Part shown: positions 43,272 to 51,402 of the stretch, one piece after another
Layout: each line of letters starts with the position of its first letter
Numbering within the stretch: the stretch's first letter is position 1
Assembly (NCBI RefSeq): GCF_900184895.1
Contig: NZ_FXZK01000009.1
Coordinates: 62,001 to 126,000 of the forward strand
Length of the DNA stretch: 64,000 bases
Direction of reading: 5' to 3'
Source of the DNA: Flavimaricola marinus
GTDB taxonomy: Bacteria > Pseudomonadota > Alphaproteobacteria > Rhodobacterales > Rhodobacteraceae
Made by a program: the position numbers and the translations under genes
The notes under the pieces: model-generated
Seen by the model: the letters and a program-made list of their open reading frames with translations, nothing else
Databases searched by the model: none
Told to the model about the DNA's origin: nothing

Positions 43272-44150
43272 ATGCAGTACGATATTCGGCTCACGATTTC
43301 GCACAAATACGCGCAACCGGCCGACAACGGTCGGCACATGCTGCGGGTTCTGCCCCGCCACACACCGGACCGACAGCGGTTGACCGCCCATCTCGTCGAG
43401 GTTCTGCCCGACCCGGACGATCGCCGCGACGGCGTCGATTTCTTTGGAAATGCGATGACCTCCGTCGCCCATTTCGAGCCACATGACGAGATGATCATTC
43501 GCATGGCCTGCCGGGTCGAAATGGCGCCACCCGGTCGCTGGATCGACTCTGGCCTCGGCTATGACGGTCTGCGCGCCGAACTCGCCGGATGCCGCGATCT
43601 GTCCGCTGCTTCGCCACTGCATTTCCTCGGACCGTCCCCCCGACTTCAGCCCAATGACGACATCGCCGCATTTGCCCGTGGCTGCGCAAAGCCCGGCGAG
43701 AGCATTGCGCAAAACGTCATCAGTGTAGGCAAAGCCCTTCACGACGCCATCACGTTCGACGCCACGGCCACGACGGTCGACACCGATCCCGCCGATGCGT
43801 TCCGGCAGAAGCGCGGTGTCTGTCAGGACATGACCCACATCATGATCCTCGGGCTTCAGGCGCTGGGCATACCGGCCGGCTACGTCAGCGGCTTTCTGCG
43901 GACATTGCCGCCCCCAGGCGGTGTACGGCTCGAAGGGGTCGACGCGATGCATGCCTGGGTCCGCGCATGGTGTGGGGCAGAGCAGGGGTGGATCGAATAC
44001 GATCCGACGAACGCCACGCTTGTCGGGACGGATCATGTCGTTGTGGCCTATGGGCGCGACTACTCGGACGTCAGCCCCGTCATCGGGCACCTTCGCTCGT
44101 CAGGCCCTCAGATCAACTCGCAATCGGTCGACGTGGCTCCTGTCGAATAG
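43272..44150 (+). CDS. Transglutaminase-like cysteine protease family protein
   Basis: Protein of 292 residues with an N-terminal beta domain (QYDIRLTISHKYAQPA) and a transglutaminase-like core with the full triad C184 (GVCQDMTH), H227 (AMHAWVRAW) and D244 (EYDPTNAT). It has no signal peptide, so it acts in the cytoplasm. In such clusters this protein is proposed to cleave or transfer the peptide bond made by the ATP-grasp partner. It follows the ATP-grasp gene by 3 bases and is the last gene of the operon. It is paralogous to the N-terminal part of the DUF2126 protein but much shorter. Confidence 0.88.
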   Translation: MQYDIRLTISHKYAQPADNGRHMLRVLPRHTPDRQRLTAHLVEVLPDPDDRRDGVDFFGNAMTSVAHFEPHDEMIIRMACRVEMAPPGRWIDSGLGYDGLRAELAGCRDLSAASPLHFLGPSPRLQPNDDIAAFARGCAKPGESIAQNVISVGKALHDAITFDATATTVDTDPADAFRQKRGVCQDMTHIMILGLQALGIPAGYVSGFLRTLPPPGGVRLEGVDAMHAWVRAWCGAEQGWIEYDPTNATLVGTDHVVVAYGRDYSDVSPVIGHLRSSGPQINSQSVDVAPVE

Positions 44151-44520
44151 CGTTCGGAAACGTGGCGCACCTGCGGCAGGGTTCCGTGTGGAATAGAGTT
44201 AGGTGGAGCGGCGGACCTTGGATGAGATCAACGCAAGCATCTATCGCCAGCCGCCCCCTGTCGGTAACGGCTGGACTCGCCATGAACCTTGGTCAAGCCG
44301 CGCGGTAGCCCCCCAAAGCACCGAGGCCCACTCGCCCCTCGACACCAGCCGGACGTTTGCGAGACATCGGGTGCAACTCACGGCGCGCTTATGCGCAGTC
44401 ATTCCAAGATTGCTGCGCCAACCGGTAGCGGTATCGGCGCTGAAATGCGCCTGCGGCAAATGTCATCTCCGACACGCCCGGCTCTGCCTTTGTGTGTTTC
44501 GGTACAGCGTCCGTAGCCGT

Positions 44521-44554
44521 CTTTCATCTTGGCCCAAAAACTCCCGCCGGAGGC
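44521..44554 (-). repeat. Dispersed intergenic element, copy 3
   Basis: On the minus strand this reads GCCTCCGGCGGGAG, TTTTTGGGCC and then AAGATGAAAG. The core GCCAAGATGAA (44533 down to 44523) is identical to copy 1 at 7693-7703. The upstream half forms the terminator hairpin. Confidence 0.6.
44536..44552 (-). terminator. Terminator of the RND efflux operon
   Basis: On the minus strand CTCC-GGCG-GGAG is followed by TTTTT, 100 bases beyond the RND stop. The stem is short but GC-rich, and a second hairpin (44570-44590) precedes it. Confidence 0.5.
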
Positions 44555-44652
44555 TCCCGAAATCCGGCCCTCAGCCGCCGTCCGACTGAGAGCCCGCCGT
44601 CACCACGACGATGCAAGTAGCACCTTGCGCCCGCTCAGGACCGCGACGGCAG

Positions 44653-47600
44653 CTAGACCTCGCGCGGTTGATTGGCGCCCAATACCGTGACCAAACCCCG
44701 ACGCACCCGCCTCTTCAGCCCTTCGACAACGCTAAAGAGAGACGGCACGAACAACAGCGACAGCAACGTCGACAACAGCAACCCGCCGATCACGGCAATC
44801 GCCATCGGCGCCCGGAACTCACCGCCTTCGCCGACCGCCAAGGCGCTTGGCACCATGCCAGCCGTCATCGCGATCGTCGTCATGATGATGGGGCGGGCAC
44901 GCTTATGTCCCGCGTCGATCATCGCGGCATGCTTGTCCCAGCCGTTACTCATGGCGGTCAGCGCAAATTCGGTGAGCATGATCGCGTTCTTGGTGACGAT
45001 ACCCATCAGCATCAGGAATCCGATCACGACCGACAAACCAATGCCCGAGCCGTTCAGATAGAGCGCAAAGATCGCGCCGCCGATGGCCAGCGGCAAGGAC
45101 ATGAGGATCGTCACGGGTGTCAGGAAGCTGGAGAACAGCAACACCAAAACCACGTAGACGAGCAGGATTCCCGCCCCCATCGCCAGCCCGAATTGCGTGA
45201 AGATATCGGCCATGACCTCGGCGTCGCCGGCGGCTTGAATCTGGGTTCCTTCCGGCATGTTTCGGGCAATTTCCAGATCGTTGACGGCCGCTGTCGCGGG
45301 TCCGAGCAGGTAACCGTCGGTGACATCGGCCTCGACCGTCGTGCGGTATTGGCGATCGTATCGCTCAATAGTGCTCGGCCCGGTGGACAGAACGACATCC
45401 GCTACGACACCCAATGGAACCGGGGTTCCGGTGTTGCTCGCGATCCGCAGATTGGCGAGGCGAAACAGGTCTTCGCGCACGTCCTGCTCCAGCCGCACAA
45501 TGATCGGAATCTGCCGATCGCCATTGTTGAATTTGGCGACGTTGCTGCCCGATTCACCGATTGTCGCGATCCGCAGGGTGGATGCCAGCGCCGCGGAGGT
45601 GACGCCAAGTTCGGAGGCCAACTCGGGGTGCGGCGTGAGCTGAATCTCGGGGCGCAGCAGCGACGCCGAGCTCGATGCCCGAGAGACAGCGGGCAAGTCG
45701 TTCATCGCATCGGTCAGTTCGTCAGCGGCCGCCGAAGTGCTTTCAACGGTGTCGCCAAGAACGCTGATTGTCAGGTCGCGCGAGCCGTTCTCGGACAGAA
45801 CGAACAGCCGGACGTCCGGGATCTGCACAAGCAAGGCTTCGATATCGTCGATGATATCAAATGAGCTCCGCTCGCGATCCGATTTCGAACCGAACCCGAT
45901 ATTAATCGTAGCCGAGGTGCCGTCGCCATCCACGAACACGGTTTCGACTTCTGGCACGGTTTGGATCCGCTCGGTCACTTCGCGTGCGACGGCCCGCGTT
46001 TCGTTCAGCAACGACCCAGGTGGCAGTTCGACGGAGACGCTGGCCCGGCCGGTATCGGAGGCTGGCACGAATTCGGTGGGCAATAGCGTGGCCGAATAGA
46101 TCGATCCGGCGAAGATACCGACGCCGATCAGCAGCGTGATCGTCCGGTTGCGCAAGGTCCAGGCCAGAATCCGCATGTAGCTCCGCATGATCGGACCGTC
46201 GGTTTCGTCTTCTTCGAGGATACCGTCGCGCAGGAAATACGCGGCCATCATTGGCGTGATGAGCCGGGCAACCAGCAGCGAGAACAGAACGGCCACAGCG
46301 ACCGTCAGCCCGAATTGCTTGAAATACTGGCCGGCGATGCCGGACATGAAACTGACCGGCGCAAATACTGCCACGATAGTGAAGCTGATCGCGATGACGG
46401 TCATCCCGATTTCTGAAGCCGCCTCTTCCGAGGCCTCATAGGCCGGCTTTCCCATCTGAATGTGTCGGACGATATTCTCGATCTCGACAATCGCGTCGTC
46501 CACCAGAATCCCCGTCACAAGCGTGATCCCGAGCAAGGACACCGTGTTCAACGAGAACCCGAGATAGTTCATTACGATGAACGTCGGAATGATCGACAGC
46601 GGCAACGCGACCGCTGTGATGATCGTCGCCCGCCAATTCTTGAGGAACAGGAACACCACGATGATCGCGAGCGCCGCGCCCTCGTAGAGGGTGTCCATCG
46701 CCGAATGATAGTTTCCTTCGGTATAGACGGTGGCGTCGTCGATCAGCGAAAACGTCGCGTTTGGATAGGTCTCGCTCAGTTCCGCCAGCCGGTGCTTGGC
46801 ATTGTCGCCGGCCGTCAGGTCGCTGGCCCCGGTCGCCCGAAACACGCCGAAGGCGACGACCGGCTGACCGTTGAACATCGCGAACGAGCTCACCTCGGTG
46901 GATCCGAACGACACGGTGCCGAGCTGATCCAGCCTGACGTTGTGGCCCGTCCCCAGCGTAATCGGCGTCGCGCCCAGTTCCTCGACGGTCTCGGCGCTGC
47001 CAAGCGCCCGGATCGAATACTCTTGCCCCGCCAGATCACCGGAGCCGCCCCCAAGATCGATGTTGTTCTGCAAGAGCTGGTTGTTCACATCCGACGCGGT
47101 CAGACCGAATGCAAGCAGCCTGTCTGGATCAAGCTCGACCTGGATCGCCTCATCGGCGCCGCCGATCCGGCTTACCTTGCCGACGCCGGCTTGGCTCGTC
47201 AGTTCGCGGGCCACGACCTCGTCGACGAAGTAGGAGAGATCCTCGATCGTCCGACTGGGGTCGGAGACGGCATAGGTCAGAATTGCGGCGCCGGTGACGT
47301 CCAGTCTTTGGATTGTAGGTTCTGTGATCGTATCGGGAAGATCGCCCTGAACACCGGCAACCGCGTCCTTGATGTCGTTGAGCGCCCGGTCCGTATCGAC
47401 TTCGAGATCGAATTCGATAGTGACGATGGCGATCCCATCCGCCGCAATAGCCGTGACATGGTTGACGCCGGTCACGTCAGACACGGCCGTCTCGACAGGT
47501 TTAACGATCTGGTTGGCGATCTCGGAAGGTGCCGCGCCAGCCTGCCCAATCGTCACCGTCACGATCGGAAAATCGACATTTGGAAACTGCGTGACCGGCA

Positions 47601-47694
47601 GACGAAAGAACCCGACAAGACCGACGATCACCAGCACGAGGAACAATGCGACGGTCGGCACCGGCTGCCGAATGGCCCATGTGGACATGTTCAT
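44653..47694 (-). CDS. RND-family efflux transporter, inner-membrane pump (AcrB/MdtB-like)
   Basis: Proton-driven exporter of 1013 residues with 12 helices and two large periplasmic loops. The N-terminus (WAIRQPVPTVALFLVLVIVG) and the helix 4 region (GILVDDAIVEIENIVRH, with the proton-relay aspartates) are typical, as is the second-half LSVVIGFLMLMGIVTKNAIML. This is the hydrophobe/amphiphile (HAE-1 or HAE-2-like) branch; the exported compounds are unknown. It overlaps the adaptor gene upstream by ATGA (47691-47694). No outer-membrane TolC-type gene is adjacent, so it probably uses one encoded elsewhere. Confidence 0.9.
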   Translation of the reverse strand: MNMSTWAIRQPVPTVALFLVLVIVGLVGFFRLPVTQFPNVDFPIVTVTIGQAGAAPSEIANQIVKPVETAVSDVTGVNHVTAIAADGIAIVTIEFDLEVDTDRALNDIKDAVAGVQGDLPDTITEPTIQRLDVTGAAILTYAVSDPSRTIEDLSYFVDEVVARELTSQAGVGKVSRIGGADEAIQVELDPDRLLAFGLTASDVNNQLLQNNIDLGGGSGDLAGQEYSIRALGSAETVEELGATPITLGTGHNVRLDQLGTVSFGSTEVSSFAMFNGQPVVAFGVFRATGASDLTAGDNAKHRLAELSETYPNATFSLIDDATVYTEGNYHSAMDTLYEGAALAIIVVFLFLKNWRATIITAVALPLSIIPTFIVMNYLGFSLNTVSLLGITLVTGILVDDAIVEIENIVRHIQMGKPAYEASEEAASEIGMTVIAISFTIVAVFAPVSFMSGIAGQYFKQFGLTVAVAVLFSLLVARLITPMMAAYFLRDGILEEDETDGPIMRSYMRILAWTLRNRTITLLIGVGIFAGSIYSATLLPTEFVPASDTGRASVSVELPPGSLLNETRAVAREVTERIQTVPEVETVFVDGDGTSATINIGFGSKSDRERSSFDIIDDIEALLVQIPDVRLFVLSENGSRDLTISVLGDTVESTSAAADELTDAMNDLPAVSRASSSASLLRPEIQLTPHPELASELGVTSAALASTLRIATIGESGSNVAKFNNGDRQIPIIVRLEQDVREDLFRLANLRIASNTGTPVPLGVVADVVLSTGPSTIERYDRQYRTTVEADVTDGYLLGPATAAVNDLEIARNMPEGTQIQAAGDAEVMADIFTQFGLAMGAGILLVYVVLVLLFSSFLTPVTILMSLPLAIGGAIFALYLNGSGIGLSVVIGFLMLMGIVTKNAIMLTEFALTAMSNGWDKHAAMIDAGHKRARPIIMTTIAMTAGMVPSALAVGEGGEFRAPMAIAVIGGLLLSTLLSLLFVPSLFSVVEGLKRRVRRGLVTVLGANQPREV

Positions 47695-48908
47695 TGGGCT
47701 GCCCCGTCCGCAATCGCGATGTCGGGATGAATCGGGTTGATCGCGTCGCCGTCACCGTAGAATGCTCCGGCCTTGGCGACGACAACTTCGCCCGCCGCCA
47801 ATCCCGCTACCACTTCGCGCCGATCCTGCCAGATCAGGCCAGCCGTCACCGGGCGCTTTTCGAGGATGGTGTCGTTCACCACCAGAGCATAGGTGCCGGC
47901 ACTGTCGGTCAGGATCGCAGTCGTCGGAACGGTCAACGCCACCCGGTCGGTTACCGTAATCAGGCCGCTGGCAAAGACGCCGGATCGCAGGCCGCTGGGA
48001 TCGCTCGTTTCGATCCGAATGGTGCCAAGCCTGCTGACCGGATCCACCGTCGGAGAAATGCGCCGAACCGTCCCGGACATTTCACCGACGCCTGCCACCG
48101 ACAATTGAGCACTGTCACCGACGGTGATCTGGCCAAGCGCGGTTTCGATCACATCGGCTTCCATCTCGACCACTCCGCCGGAGATAATCCGGAAGATCGG
48201 CTCGCCGCCGGAAGCGGCAATGGCTCCGATCTGACCGTTGCGGGCGGAGATCAGTCCGTCGACCGGTGCACGTAAGGTCGCCCGTTCCAGGTTCAGCTCT
48301 GCGATATCGAGTTGCGCCTGTGCCTGCTGCAATTGCGCCTGTGCGACAGCCAGCCCGTCTTGCGCCGAGGCAACGGCGGCCTCGGCTGTTTGCGCATCGG
48401 CAAGAGCCTGATCCAAGGTCGCCTGTGTCGTGGTGCCTGCTTCCTGCAAACGCTCCGCCCGGTTCAAGGCAGACGCGGTCCGCGTCGCAGAGGCATTCGC
48501 GGATGTGATCTGGCTTTGCGCTTGCCTGACGCTTGCCTCGGCCCGGGCGTATTCCGCCTGCGCCTGCGCAAGCTGCGCGGTGAGGGTGTCGGCGTTGAGC
48601 GTGGCCAGCACGTCGCCCGCCTCCACCTGATCACCGACATCGACGCCCAGCTCTTCAATCGTGTATCCGTTGACTTGCGGATAGATCAGCACCTCGTCCC
48701 GCGGGACCAATGTCCCCGAGACAGGCACCTGTGCAATCACCTGCGCCTCGACGGCCGAAGCAACCGTGACCGACGCAATCGTTGGGCCTGTCGCTGCTGC
48801 TTGCTCTTGTGCGAGAGCGGGTCCAAAGGTCAAACTGCCGGCCAGAACTGCGCCGAAAAGCCAGTTGATGCGGCCCGCGCCGAGCATGTCGTCAAGTGTA
48901 ATAGGCAT
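47691..48908 (-). CDS. RND efflux periplasmic adaptor (membrane fusion protein)
   Basis: Adaptor of 405 residues linking the RND pump to an outer-membrane channel. An N-terminal signal/anchor (INWLFGAVLAGSLTFGPALA) is followed by the lipoyl half-motifs (LVPRDEVLIYPQVNGYTI and LRAPVDGLISARNGQIG) flanking a long coiled-coil hairpin rich in Ala and Gln, about residues 105-200. Beta-barrel and membrane-proximal domains come after. The start at 48908 (MPITLDD) follows GGACA; a TTG at 48923 and an ATG at 48887 are alternatives. First gene of the two-gene efflux operon. Confidence 0.88.
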   Translation of the reverse strand: MPITLDDMLGAGRINWLFGAVLAGSLTFGPALAQEQAAATGPTIASVTVASAVEAQVIAQVPVSGTLVPRDEVLIYPQVNGYTIEELGVDVGDQVEAGDVLATLNADTLTAQLAQAQAEYARAEASVRQAQSQITSANASATRTASALNRAERLQEAGTTTQATLDQALADAQTAEAAVASAQDGLAVAQAQLQQAQAQLDIAELNLERATLRAPVDGLISARNGQIGAIAASGGEPIFRIISGGVVEMEADVIETALGQITVGDSAQLSVAGVGEMSGTVRRISPTVDPVSRLGTIRIETSDPSGLRSGVFASGLITVTDRVALTVPTTAILTDSAGTYALVVNDTILEKRPVTAGLIWQDRREVVAGLAAGEVVVAKAGAFYGDGDAINPIHPDIAIADGAAQ

Positions 48909-49131
48909 TGCTTGTCCAATCAAAGTGCACCGGAGAGGCTTGAATCCGCACGGGCATAGAACGTTCAGTTTGCATATCGTTGCTTATCCAATTCATTGTA
49001 ACTCTGCAAAAACGAACACAACGCACCGGGACATGCGCGTTTTTTTTGCGGTTGTCTGCCTGCCCGGTGTGCAGGACAAAGCCTTGTGCCTCTCTGAATG
49101 CCGGACCAAGATACCAGCGGGAGGGCCGTAA
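48909..49131. promoter_or_regulatory. Divergent promoter region, RND operon / oxidoreductase operon
   Basis: This 223-base gap is AT-rich in its middle and contains a GCGCG-T8-GCG run. CACCGGG (49024-49030) and CCCGGTG (49063-49069) form a perfect inverted repeat with 32 bases between the arms. Both operons must start here, and no regulator gene is adjacent. I could not assign -35/-10 boxes with confidence. Confidence 0.35.
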
Positions 49132-50226
49132 ATGTCAGACAAGGTTCGGGTTCTGGTGGTTGGATTGGGCAACATGGGTGCGTCCCACGCCAGCGCCTAT
49201 CACCGCAACGACGGTTTCGAGATCGTCGGGCTGATGAGCCGGTCGATCAAGGACCGCGACATCCCCGAGGCGCTGTGCGGATATCCTCTATTCGACGATT
49301 TTGACGCCGCCATGGCCGAGGCAAAGCCGGACGCCGTGTCGATCAACTCTTGGCCCAACAGCCATGCCGATTACGCGCTCAAGGCCTTCGCCGCCGGATG
49401 CCATGTGTTCATGGAAAAGCCGATTGCCACGAATATCGAGGATGCCCGCCGGGTCGTCGATGCCGCGAAAGCCGCCAACCGAAAGCTGGTGCTTGGCTAC
49501 ATCCTGCGCGTTCATCCCAGTTGGATGACCTTTATCGAAAAGGCGCAAACCTTGGGAAAGCCGTTGGTTATGCGGATGAACCTCAATCAGCAGAGCTCCG
49601 GTCCCGCATGGTTCGGACACAAGAACCTGATCGACAGCCTGATCCCCATCGTCGATTGCGGCGTCCATTATGTGGATGTCATGTGCCAGATGACCGGGGC
49701 GAAGCCCGTGCGCGTGCATGGGATTGGCGCCAGCCTCTGGGCCGACGTCCGGCAACAGAACTACGGCCACCTTCACGTCACTTTCGACGATGGATCGATC
49801 GGCTGGTATGAGGCGGGCTGGGGTCCGATGATGTCCGAAGAGGCGTTCTTCGTGAAGGACGTGATCGGACCGAATGGCGCTGTGAGCATCACGGCAAAGC
49901 AGGGCGCCCGGGACGAGAGCCTCGACCTGTCCGACAGCGCCGATATCGACAAGCACACCAAGACCGATGCCATCCGCATTCACCACGCTGCCGTTGGCCC
50001 GGACAAGGAGTTTCTCAAACCCGACGAGATCCTCTCGATGGAGGACGAGCCCGACCACCAAAAGCTTTGCGACCGCGAGCAAGCCTTGTTCCTGCGGGCG
50101 ATCCGCGAAGATCTCGATCTGACCGACGCGACGGATGCCGCCGTCAATTCGCTGCGTATCGTGCTGGCCGCCGAGCAGAGCATCAAGGAGGAGCGGGCGA
50201 TCACGCTTGATGACAGCCATGAATGA
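49132..50226 (+). CDS. Gfo/Idh/MocA-family NAD(P)-dependent oxidoreductase
   Basis: Oxidoreductase of 364 residues of the glucose-fructose oxidoreductase/inositol dehydrogenase family. It has the Rossmann loop GLGNMG (11-16), the conserved EKP at 95-97 that positions the nicotinamide, and the catalytic D175/H179 pair in DCGVHYVDV. Substrates in this family are sugars, inositols and sugar acids; the sequence does not show which. GGGAGG lies upstream. It is the first gene of an apparent three-gene operon with an amidohydrolase and an unrecognised protein, suggesting catabolism of a modified sugar or related compound. Confidence 0.85.
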   Translation: MSDKVRVLVVGLGNMGASHASAYHRNDGFEIVGLMSRSIKDRDIPEALCGYPLFDDFDAAMAEAKPDAVSINSWPNSHADYALKAFAAGCHVFMEKPIATNIEDARRVVDAAKAANRKLVLGYILRVHPSWMTFIEKAQTLGKPLVMRMNLNQQSSGPAWFGHKNLIDSLIPIVDCGVHYVDVMCQMTGAKPVRVHGIGASLWADVRQQNYGHLHVTFDDGSIGWYEAGWGPMMSEEAFFVKDVIGPNGAVSITAKQGARDESLDLSDSADIDKHTKTDAIRIHHAAVGPDKEFLKPDEILSMEDEPDHQKLCDREQALFLRAIREDLDLTDATDAAVNSLRIVLAAEQSIKEERAITLDDSHE

Positions 50227-50247
50227 CACAGCAGACCTACGCCACAC

Positions 50248-51402
50248 ATGCCGGACGTCTCCCACATGAGCGCCGATCTGATCCTGCGCGGAGGTCGGGT
50301 GATCGACCCGGCCAACCAACGAGACGCGGTCGGCGACGTCTTTGTGACCAACGGAGCGGTGTCGGCCGACCCCGCCCCCGGCGCGACAGAAATTAATGCG
50401 ACGGGCTGTATCGTCACGCCGGGCCTGATTGATCTTCACACTCACGTCTATTGGGGCGGCACCTCGCTTGGCGTTGATCCGGCGACCTACGCGGCCAAAT
50501 CCGCCACCCCGACTCTTGTCGATGCGGGCAGCGCCGGGCCGGGCAACTTTGCGGGGTTCGCCGCCCATGTGATTGCCCCGGCCGTGCCGCGGGTTTTGGC
50601 CTATCTGCACGTCAGCTTTGCGGGCATCTATGCCTTTGCCTCGCGGGTGATGGTCGGTGAGAGCCACGACATGCGCCTGATGGCCGCACGCGAAGCCGCC
50701 GAAGTCGCCCGTGCCCATCCGGGGTTGATCGTCGGGATCAAGGTCAGACTCGGAGCACATGCCAGCGGGGATTCACGGGCTGCACCTCTTGATGTGGCGC
50801 TCGACGTGGCGGATGCGACGGGTCTGCCCCTGATGGTTCATATCGATGAGCCGCCGCCGACCTATGGTGCCGTCGTGTCCCGGCTGCGCAAGGGCGACGT
50901 GCTGACCCATTGCTTTCGACCCTTCCCGAATGCGCCGATGAACGGGCAGGGAAAGGTCCGCCCGGAAGTGCTCGAAGCGCGCGAGCGGGGCGTCTTGTTC
51001 GATATCGGGCACGGCATGGGCTCGTTCTCTTGGCGTTCGGCGCGGGCCATGCTGGCAGAGGGATTTCGCCCCGACGTGATCTCTTCGGACATCCACGCGC
51101 TTTGCCTCGATGGGCCGGCGCACGATCTGCCGCATGTGATGACCAAGTTCCTCGCCTTGGGTTTGCCCTTGGCGGACATTGTCGCAATGACGACGACCGC
51201 TCCGGCTAGCGCCCTGTCGCGGACCGACCTTGGCCACCTCACCCCCGGCGCACCCGGCGACGTCAGCGTTCTGCGGCTGACGCCGGGCAACGTCACTCTG
51301 ACCGATGTGGAGGGAGAGACCGTGATACACGGCGAAAGGCTCGCCGCTGTCGGTTATGCCCGCGACGGCGTCTGGCACGACAGTCCGCAGGCAACGCCTT
51401 GA
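50248..51402 (+). CDS. Amidohydrolase/deacetylase-family metallohydrolase
   Basis: TIM-barrel metal-dependent hydrolase of 384 residues. Metal ligands of the amidohydrolase superfamily are visible: H64 and H66 (DLHTHVYWGG), K165 (GIKVRL, likely carboxylated), H198 (VHIDEP), H221 (THCFRP) and D281 (SSDIHAL). The layout fits the dihydroorotase-like branch annotated as amidohydrolase/deacetylase; a C-N or ester bond is the expected target. The start could also be the ATG at 50266 (MSADLILRGG), since neither has a good ribosome site. Its TGA overlaps the TTG start of the next gene. Confidence 0.8.
   Translation: MPDVSHMSADLILRGGRVIDPANQRDAVGDVFVTNGAVSADPAPGATEINATGCIVTPGLIDLHTHVYWGGTSLGVDPATYAAKSATPTLVDAGSAGPGNFAGFAAHVIAPAVPRVLAYLHVSFAGIYAFASRVMVGESHDMRLMAAREAAEVARAHPGLIVGIKVRLGAHASGDSRAAPLDVALDVADATGLPLMVHIDEPPPTYGAVVSRLRKGDVLTHCFRPFPNAPMNGQGKVRPEVLEARERGVLFDIGHGMGSFSWRSARAMLAEGFRPDVISSDIHALCLDGPAHDLPHVMTKFLALGLPLADIVAMTTTAPASALSRTDLGHLTPGAPGDVSVLRLTPGNVTLTDVEGETVIHGERLAAVGYARDGVWHDSPQATP

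Larger units (their letters stand above)
44151..44652. other. Gap between the transglutaminase operon and the RND operon
   Basis: About 500 bases between convergent operons. An open frame at 44203-44589 (+) has no ribosome site, an arginine-rich unstructured translation and no family features, so I do not call it. The right half holds the RND operon terminator with a dispersed-element copy, plus a CTCAG (44570-44574)/CTGAG (44586-44590) hairpin. Nothing else is recognisable. Confidence 0.55.

Noticed and set aside
42372-44090. 572-residue minus-strand open frame.
   Set aside because: Antisense to the ATP-grasp/alpha-E and transglutaminase genes; no ribosome site or motif.
44203-44589. 128-residue + strand open frame in the gap after the transglutaminase gene.
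   Set aside because: No ribosome site, low-complexity arginine/serine-rich translation, and it runs through the terminator element of the opposite operon.
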